Shown here one piece after another: positions 6,508 to 11,923 of a stretch of 11,923 nt of DNA. The position numbers and the translations under genes are program-made. Position 1 is the stretch's first letter. Every line of letters begins with the position of its first letter. Source of the stretch: Balneolaceae bacterium (lineage in GTDB: Bacteria; Bacteroidota; Rhodothermia; Balneolales; Balneolaceae); assembly GCA_007129085.1 (NCBI GenBank), contig SKWF01000048.1:1-11923 (forward strand), read 5' to 3'. The notes under the pieces were generated by a model. It was not told the origin of the DNA. It saw nothing but the letters and a program-made list of their open reading frames with translations, and did not search any database.

Positions 6508-9462
6508 ATGCTCAACAGATACTTTTTGACGTTTTTAACGTTTTGTTTCGTTTCTATTTTCTCTTTTCAACAAGCAAATGCTCAAACCGGTTCTCTGCTA
6601 GGAACCATTATTGATGCTCAATCTAATGAGCCGCTAACCGGTGCCACAATTATGATCGAAGAGATTGGTCAGGGTGCCTCGGCTGATTTTGATGGAAATT
6701 TTACCATTGAAAATCTCGAAGTCGGGGAGTACACAGCCGATGTACGATTTGTGGGATACCGAGCTCTGCAAACCAGCTTTACTATTTCCGAAGGGGAAAA
6801 CGAAGTTACTTTTGAACTGCGTGAAGACCTGATTGGTCTCGAAGAGGTGGTTGTTACCGGTGCCGGTGTGGCTACGGAGCGGCGGCGCCTGGGAAGTACT
6901 GTATCCTCAGTGGATGCATCCCGAGTGGAGACCTCCCCAATATCAAGCATGCAGGATCTATTGAGCGGGCGAGTTCCCGGAATGGTACAGGCGGGTGGCG
7001 GTGGCGCTCCCGGTGAAGGTGCCGCTATTCGAATTCGTGGTTCAGCTTCTCTCTCGATGAGTAACGAACCGGTGATATACATAGACGGAGTGCGAATGGA
7101 TAACCGCGCATCCGGTGCCGATCAATCCAACCACGGCCTGCAGTCATCACCGCTGAACGACATCAACCCGGACGATATTGAACGAGTTGAAATCTTGAAG
7201 GGTGCGGCTGCCGCTACTCTATACGGTTCAGAGGCGAACAACGGTGTAATCCAGGTGTTTACAAAACGTGGAAGTGCCGATGATACGAAATTCACATTCA
7301 ACACCTCCCAAACATTTTATGTGCCCAAAACTTACGATCGAAATTATCAATACAATGCGGGCACGGGAGAAATTGATACTATCAACTCCCTGAATGAGGA
7401 GCACCGGCTGGGTTACCGCCAAAATTATAATATCTCTGCTCAGGGTGGGTCAGAAACAGTGAATTACTTTTCATCTGTTGCGTTTTCCGATCAAACCGGG
7501 GTAACTCCAAGTGCGGGGAATAGCAATGTGCGTTTGCGATCCAACATCGGATTTGTACCGAATGAACGGGTAAATGCGCGAATGAATGTGGCTTATATCT
7601 CTCAATCTACAGATTATGTGCAGCTTGCTACGGGAGCTACACACGGTTTTAGCGGGAACTTAATTCTTGCCCAGCCAAGTGTAGTTTCGGAAGATCGCCC
7701 GCTGGGTGAACCGTTCTCCCCAATGAGCGACAACTACGCCCGCGAAAATTCACTCGAAAGAGACCGTGTGATTGCTTCGGCAAACTTGAACTACTCCATT
7801 CTTGATAACCTAAATCTCTCCGGTACATTCGGCTACGATTGGTTGAGTGACGAAGCGGTTCAATTTATACCATTTGGTTCGGTGCTTGAACCTACAGGCA
7901 GCTTGTCAAATCGTATTGCAACAAAAGAGTTGTTGACGGTAGACCTTAAACTGGATTGGTCGAGCCCTATTTTTAACGACAATTTTAGCCAATCCACAGT
8001 TATTGGTGCACAATCCATTTTTGATACCTTTAATGAAAAAACAGTCTCTGTAACTGATTTTGCCGGTGCGGGAGTTACAAATCTCTCCGGTGGAGCTACA
8101 CTGTTAAGTGCGGGAGAAAGTTACGAGGAGGTAATAAATGCCGGATTTTTCGGGCAAAACCAAATTGAGTATCGCGACCGGGTTTACGTAACAACAGGTA
8201 TTCGGTTTGATGGAAACTCTGCCTTTGGTGAAAACCTTGGCCTGCAAGCCTACCCCAAAATTAGTGTTTCCTACATCGCTTCAGGAATCGTAGATCAGCT
8301 TGATTTTATGACATCACTCCGACTACGTGCTGCGTACGGAGAATCAGGACTGCAGCCCGGATCGTTTGATGCCCAGCGAACATTTTTGGCAGAGTCTATT
8401 CTTGATGGCGTTAGTGGGATTATCCCAAATAACCTTGGTAACCCCGATTTGAAACCGGAGCGCTCGAAAGAGTTTGAGCTCGGTTTTGAAACAGAGCTTT
8501 TTGATGATAGGCTGGGTCTTGATTTTACCTATTTCCGTTCCAGAACCACAGATGCACTTTTGGCACGTCCCTATCCGGCTACTCAGGGATTTTTGAATGC
8601 CCAGCTTGAAAATATCGCCGAAGTGGAGAGCCAGGGATTTGAACTTCGTGCCCAAACTACGTTGCACCGAACTCAAAATTCACAATGGAGTATCAATGCA
8701 TCCATTGCGGGAACGTATCAAGAAGTGGCGAATATGGGAGAGGTCTCAGCGTTTAAAGCGACAACACGTCCACGCCCCAGCCCCTACATTATTGAAGGGT
8801 ATCAGCCGGGTGCACATTTTGGTTCCAAGCTCGATCCCGATCAACCCTACAACTTGAGTGTTCCCATCGAAGAGTTGAATGATATTGGTCAGGTTTCAGG
8901 CAACGCCCTGAGGGATGCAGATGGAAATGAAGCCTTTGAATTTTTGGGTAATATGCTTCCAACTATCTCAGGTTCCATTCAGAATAGTTACTCCTACGGT
9001 AATTTAGATCTGAACGTAATGTTTGATTACGCCCTCGATTATGCAAAACACAGCGGTACTCGCCAGTTGCGCTCGCAGTTACGGGTTTCTGAGGAGGCGG
9101 CAAATATTCAGCGTGAGCTGCAGGATGCCAGCACATCTATTCAGCGAAAAGAGGAGTTGGCAGCACAGGCCGCTCGGTTAGATATTGGAATTACCGATAA
9201 CTGGGTATCAGATGCAGACTTTTTCAGACTTCAGGAGGTCTCATTCTCATATAATGCCCAAACAGAATGGCTGGAAGGTTTAGGCGTGAACAGAGCTCGA
9301 TTTACTCTGGCCGGACGAAATCTATATACCTGGACAGGGTACGAAGGATTTGGAGATCCGGATAGCGGAGGTGCCGCGTCACAAAACTTCCTTGCAGGTT
9401 ATGAGTACCTGCACCTGGCATCACCCAGTCAAATCCATCTCTCTTTGAGATTTGAATTTTAG
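6508..9462 (+). CDS. SusC/RagA family TonB-linked outer-membrane receptor
   Basis: Outer-membrane beta-barrel of 984 residues that, with its SusD lid, imports oligomeric nutrients using TonB/ExbBD energy. A signal peptide is predicted to be cut after Ala25 (ANA|Q). Residues about 28-105 form the carboxypeptidase-regulatory-like beta-sandwich typical of SusC (GTIIDAQSNEPLTGATI, DFDGNFTIENL). A TonB-box-like segment, EEVVVTG, is at 112-118. The plug domain follows (about 120-255) with the family hallmark NPDDIERVEILKGAAAATLYG region (220-240). The remainder is the barrel, ending LSLRFEF with a terminal aromatic residue needed for outer-membrane insertion. Length is normal for the family. susD begins 31 bp downstream, so the two are surely co-transcribed. 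There is no Shine-Dalgarno, common in this group. Substrate class is not encoded in any motif I can read; the neighbouring peptidase suggests peptides. Confidence 0.97.
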   Translation: MLNRYFLTFLTFCFVSIFSFQQANAQTGSLLGTIIDAQSNEPLTGATIMIEEIGQGASADFDGNFTIENLEVGEYTADVRFVGYRALQTSFTISEGENEVTFELREDLIGLEEVVVTGAGVATERRRLGSTVSSVDASRVETSPISSMQDLLSGRVPGMVQAGGGGAPGEGAAIRIRGSASLSMSNEPVIYIDGVRMDNRASGADQSNHGLQSSPLNDINPDDIERVEILKGAAAATLYGSEANNGVIQVFTKRGSADDTKFTFNTSQTFYVPKTYDRNYQYNAGTGEIDTINSLNEEHRLGYRQNYNISAQGGSETVNYFSSVAFSDQTGVTPSAGNSNVRLRSNIGFVPNERVNARMNVAYISQSTDYVQLATGATHGFSGNLILAQPSVVSEDRPLGEPFSPMSDNYARENSLERDRVIASANLNYSILDNLNLSGTFGYDWLSDEAVQFIPFGSVLEPTGSLSNRIATKELLTVDLKLDWSSPIFNDNFSQSTVIGAQSIFDTFNEKTVSVTDFAGAGVTNLSGGATLLSAGESYEEVINAGFFGQNQIEYRDRVYVTTGIRFDGNSAFGENLGLQAYPKISVSYIASGIVDQLDFMTSLRLRAAYGESGLQPGSFDAQRTFLAESILDGVSGIIPNNLGNPDLKPERSKEFELGFETELFDDRLGLDFTYFRSRTTDALLARPYPATQGFLNAQLENIAEVESQGFELRAQTTLHRTQNSQWSINASIAGTYQEVANMGEVSAFKATTRPRPSPYIIEGYQPGAHFGSKLDPDQPYNLSVPIEELNDIGQVSGNALRDADGNEAFEFLGNMLPTISGSIQNSYSYGNLDLNVMFDYALDYAKHSGTRQLRSQLRVSEEAANIQRELQDASTSIQRKEELAAQAARLDIGITDNWVSDADFFRLQEVSFSYNAQTEWLEGLGVNRARFTLAGRNLYTWTGYEGFGDPDSGGAASQNFLAGYEYLHLASPSQIHLSLRFEF

Positions 9463-9484
9463 AAAAAATTTAAAACAGAATATG

Positions 9485-9488
9485 GAGT
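9485..9488 (+). promoter_or_regulatory. Shine-Dalgarno-like GGAG that decides the susD start
   Basis: GGAG lies five bases before the ATG at 9494, good spacing, and inside the alternative frame start at 9482. It therefore favours 9494, which also places a normal-length lipoprotein signal peptide at the N-terminus. Confidence 0.6.
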
Positions 9489-9493
9489 CTACT

Positions 9494-10744
9494 ATGAAAT
9501 CTTTTAAAACAACATTTGTACTGGCAATATTTGCCATCTTTTCATTTGCAGCGTGCGATGGCCTTTTTGAGGTGTCGAACCCATCATTTATTACGGATGA
9601 TGAAATTGACGAGGGCCTTGCCGATGCCGTTGGGAATACTCCCGAAGCTCTGTTTGGCGAGGGATTAGTCCGGGCAATATTGATGTCTGACCTGATTGGC
9701 GACGGGCTGATGTTCGTTGGTTCGGTTACCGAATACCAGCGTTTAGATCAGGGATATCACGACATTCGTGCCGGTGGCCGTACGTTTACAGTTGATGAAA
9801 CCTATAACGCACTCGGTCAGGCACAGTGGATGGGCGACGACTCTGTTGAGCGGCTGCAGGACCTTTCCGAAAATCCTGCGCAAGATCTCCGTATAGCACG
9901 AAGCCATATTTTTGGCGGATTGAGTACGGTGGTTCTGGCCGACAACTATGAGCAAGTTACGTTTGATGGAGGCCCTGCGGTAAGTGATATGGAAGCGTAT
10001 GATGTTGCAGCCGGTCACTTTAACGATGCATTACAAATTGCCCAAAATGCAGGGGATACAGAACTGACAGCAGTTTCTTACGCTGCGCTGGCCCGTGTAT
10101 GGCATGCAAAATATGCTGAAAGTGGAAATGAAACTTTTCTCGCTACGGCCGCAGATTACGCTACAGATGCCCTGCAGGCAGATGAAAATGTAACTCTCGA
10201 AGTCCGATTTAGTATCAGTGGTACTCAAAATAATATTCCTAACTTTGCAAACCGTGGGCAGATTGATGTTGGCCCGAGCTACGACTATATCAGAAGAGAA
10301 TCGCCCTATACCAACGAGCCCGATCCGCGTGTTCCGGTTGGAGAGTTTGGCGGTGTTCTTGCTACCGGTGATTCGCTTTACTTCCAGGAGAAATTCCCCG
10401 ACAGAAGTGACAACATTCCCGTAATCAGATTTCAGGAGATGAACCTCATTAATGCGGAACATCAACTTGTAAGCGGTAGCGTTGCGGATGCGGTAGAGTA
10501 CATGAATATCAATCGGCGGGTGGCCGGTCTTGGTGATTATGAAACAACCGATGGTGATGAAGCTCTTGAGTGGCTCATTTACGAGCGTGCCACAGAATTT
10601 TGGTTAGAGGGCCGACGATTTCAGGATATGCGACGGTTTGATCTGTTTCCTACCGCACGATGGGCCGGTGGAGCTATAGAAGAGGGAACGGACCGAAAAA
10701 TTCCAATCCCGATTACCGAGCAAAATACAAACCCGAACTTGTAA
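9494..10744 (+). CDS. RagB/SusD family nutrient-binding outer-membrane lipoprotein
   Basis: Surface lipoprotein of 416 residues that acts as the substrate-binding lid over the SusC barrel. The signal peptide ends in a lipobox-like FAAC with the lipidated Cys at 21, when counted from the ATG at 9494. That start is chosen over 9482 (same frame) and a TTG at 9452, which would overlap susC. The middle is helical with TPR-like stretches (TAVSYAALARVWHAK). SusD hallmarks appear near the C-terminus: DPRVPV (277-282), the ERATEFWLEGRRFQDMRRF block (about 364-382), and the closing IPIPITEQNTNPNL. It is on the short side for the family (often 450-600 residues), which may mean a small ligand-binding surface. 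It follows susC by 31 bp in the same operon. Identity is secure; ligand unknown. Confidence 0.96.
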   Translation: MKSFKTTFVLAIFAIFSFAACDGLFEVSNPSFITDDEIDEGLADAVGNTPEALFGEGLVRAILMSDLIGDGLMFVGSVTEYQRLDQGYHDIRAGGRTFTVDETYNALGQAQWMGDDSVERLQDLSENPAQDLRIARSHIFGGLSTVVLADNYEQVTFDGGPAVSDMEAYDVAAGHFNDALQIAQNAGDTELTAVSYAALARVWHAKYAESGNETFLATAADYATDALQADENVTLEVRFSISGTQNNIPNFANRGQIDVGPSYDYIRRESPYTNEPDPRVPVGEFGGVLATGDSLYFQEKFPDRSDNIPVIRFQEMNLINAEHQLVSGSVADAVEYMNINRRVAGLGDYETTDGDEALEWLIYERATEFWLEGRRFQDMRRFDLFPTARWAGGAIEEGTDRKIPIPITEQNTNPNL

Positions 10745-10748
10745 AAAC

Positions 10749-10870
10749 ATTTCGACTTCACTCCGTTGCGCCTGCCTGTGCTAAAGCTTCTGCAGACAGG
10801 CTCAATGTGACGTTTAACGTCATACTGAGCACAATGAGGAGCGTAGCGACGAATGAAGTCGAAGTATCAT
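10749..10870. repeat. Composite inverted-repeat element between susD and the M14 gene
   Basis: Three nested inverted repeats are visible. The outer arms are TTCGACTTCA (10751-10760) and TGAAGTCGAA (10854-10863), with further imperfect pairing inward. The inner palindrome is TGACGTT-T-AACGTCA (10808-10822), inside longer imperfect arms 10801-10812 and 10818-10829. A side hairpin, GCCTGCCTG (10770-10778) with CAGACAGGC (10793-10801), has one mismatch. This resembles a widely scattered repeat of Bacteroidota/Balneolota genomes whose translation gives the recurring spurious peptide ACAKASADR. A T-run (10870-10876) follows, so the RNA fold might also attenuate readthrough. Confidence 0.8.
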
Positions 10871-10923
10871 TTTTTTCAAAGCCTCCTCACTCGATTCTAC
10901 CATTCACTAAATCATAACCATAC

Positions 10924-11923
10924 ATGTACTTGAAAAAACTACTACTATCGATACCTATTTTACTGTTCAGTTTTGCAGCAGTAAACGCACAGTCTGATGA
11001 TCCGCCGGTTGACCAAGAGTACGACTGGTACCTGGAGCACGAAATCCCGGCAGAAACGGAATGGGGGACACCCATTAACCGGGAGGCCACAGAGCAGATT
11101 AGAAAGTGGACAACTCGCCCGGAATTTATCGCTCCAATCGTGGACTATCTTCCCAACGTAGATGGAATTCCATCTCCATACGACCATTTCGGCCAAAGTA
11201 TTGGTCAGCCGGGAACTCTCCATTATGTTGATGAACTCTACGAATATTACCAGCTTCTGGCAGAGAGTTCATCGCGGATGAATTACGAAGTGCTTGGAGA
11301 AAGTGAAGAGGGGAATGAGATGGTAGTTCTTCAAATCAGTTCAGAAGAGAATTTAGCACGGCTCGAAGAGGTGAAAGCGGGGATGAACGCTCTTGCTGAT
11401 CCACGAACGATCAATGAGCAGGAAGCGCAGCAGCTGATACAGGATCTGCCAATTATTTATACCGTTTATACCGGTCTCCACTCAGCTGAAACGGCTCATC
11501 CCGAAATGGCTGTGGAGTTGGCGTATAGACTTGCCGCGGCTGAACATCCGCAAATTAAAGAGACCCTCGAAAATGTGGTGGTATTTTTAGTGCCGGTTGT
11601 AGAGACTGATGGCCGTAACCGAATGCTGGACTGGTACCATAAGCACGGCGAAGATATTTATGATGATGCCGAAGGAATTCCGCGCTCCCCATACTGGGGC
11701 AGCTATGTTGGCCACGATAATAATCGAAATGCGATACAACTCTACCTGCGCCTGACCGAAGAGATGCTGGATCTATTCCTGGAGTGGAAGCATCCCATTA
11801 GTTTGGATGTTCACGAAGCGGGTGAAGCAACATCATACCACTACTTTTCTACAGGAACCGGACCGTACAACGAATACATCGACCCGATTACCATAAAAGA
11901 GTGGCAGTGGATGGCAAACTACG
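10924..11923 (+). CDS. Secreted M14 family zinc carboxypeptidase, 3' end missing
   Basis: N-terminal 333 codons of an exported metallocarboxypeptidase that would remove C-terminal residues from peptides; the frame is open at the right edge. A signal peptide is predicted to be cut after Ala22 (VNA|Q). The region around 80-135 (IPSPYDHFGQSIG, then LLAESSSRMNYEVLGESEEG) matches the start of large bacterial M14 enzymes. Zinc ligands are present: the HxxE motif HSAE with His186 and Glu189, and the third ligand His297 in SLDVHEAG. The segment HDNNRN (264-269) fits the substrate-carboxylate pocket. The catalytic Glu would lie beyond the window. The start at 10924 is supported by the signal peptide; no strong Shine-Dalgarno. 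It follows susD by 179 bp across a repeat element, so it may be co-transcribed or have its own promoter. Confidence 0.93.
   Translation, partial: MYLKKLLLSIPILLFSFAAVNAQSDDPPVDQEYDWYLEHEIPAETEWGTPINREATEQIRKWTTRPEFIAPIVDYLPNVDGIPSPYDHFGQSIGQPGTLHYVDELYEYYQLLAESSSRMNYEVLGESEEGNEMVVLQISSEENLARLEEVKAGMNALADPRTINEQEAQQLIQDLPIIYTVYTGLHSAETAHPEMAVELAYRLAAAEHPQIKETLENVVVFLVPVVETDGRNRMLDWYHKHGEDIYDDAEGIPRSPYWGSYVGHDNNRNAIQLYLRLTEEMLDLFLEWKHPISLDVHEAGEATSYHYFSTGTGPYNEYIDPITIKEWQWMANY

Noticed and set aside
9452..9493. Longer susD starting at TTG 9452 or ATG 9482
   Set aside because: The TTG start would overlap susC and put a charged extension before the lipoprotein signal peptide. ATG 9494 has a well-placed GGAG and a normal signal peptide.
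10660..10917. Plus-strand 85-codon frame overlapping the end of susD
   Set aside because: Out of frame with susD, and its middle is the translated interspersed repeat (ACAKASADR). No independent support.

Overview
The window looks like chromosomal DNA from a free-living member of the Bacteroidota/Balneolota/Rhodothermota group. The best evidence is a SusC/RagA TonB-linked outer-membrane receptor followed at once by a SusD/RagB lipoprotein. Supporting signs are a BspA-like (DUF285) surface lipoprotein, weak or absent Shine-Dalgarno sequences at most starts, and two interspersed palindromic repeats of a type common in this group. The exact genus cannot be read from the sequence. All six genes are on the + strand and two are cut by the window edges.

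Layout: (1) 2-1333, the 3' part of a subtilisin-like (S8) secreted protease, closed by a strong terminator. (2) 1613-3676, a modular surface lipoprotein with five InlB-type B repeats and eight 25-residue DUF285 repeats between cysteine-bearing caps, also closed by a terminator. (3) 3827-4777, a zinc-less MDR (quinone-oxidoreductase-like) reductase. (4) 5072-6094, a luciferase-like (LLM class) flavin-dependent oxidoreductase. (5) 6508-10744, a susC-susD pair behind a 413-bp leader rich in short direct and inverted repeats. (6) 10924-11923, the N-terminal part of a secreted M14 zinc carboxypeptidase, separated from susD by a composite inverted-repeat element of about 120 bp.

How they fit together: the S8 protease, the SusCD importer and the M14 carboxypeptidase would together suit extracellular protein and peptide scavenging. 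No carbohydrate-active enzyme is visible beside susCD, so a peptide substrate is a reasonable inference, not a demonstration. The two cytoplasmic oxidoreductases look like unrelated housekeeping or detoxification genes.

I see no clear new biological system such as defence, a mobile island or CRISPR. The most interesting items are the composition break and cysteine caps in the surface lipoprotein, the repeat-rich susC leader with AGCGCT sites, and the repeat element between susD and the peptidase gene.
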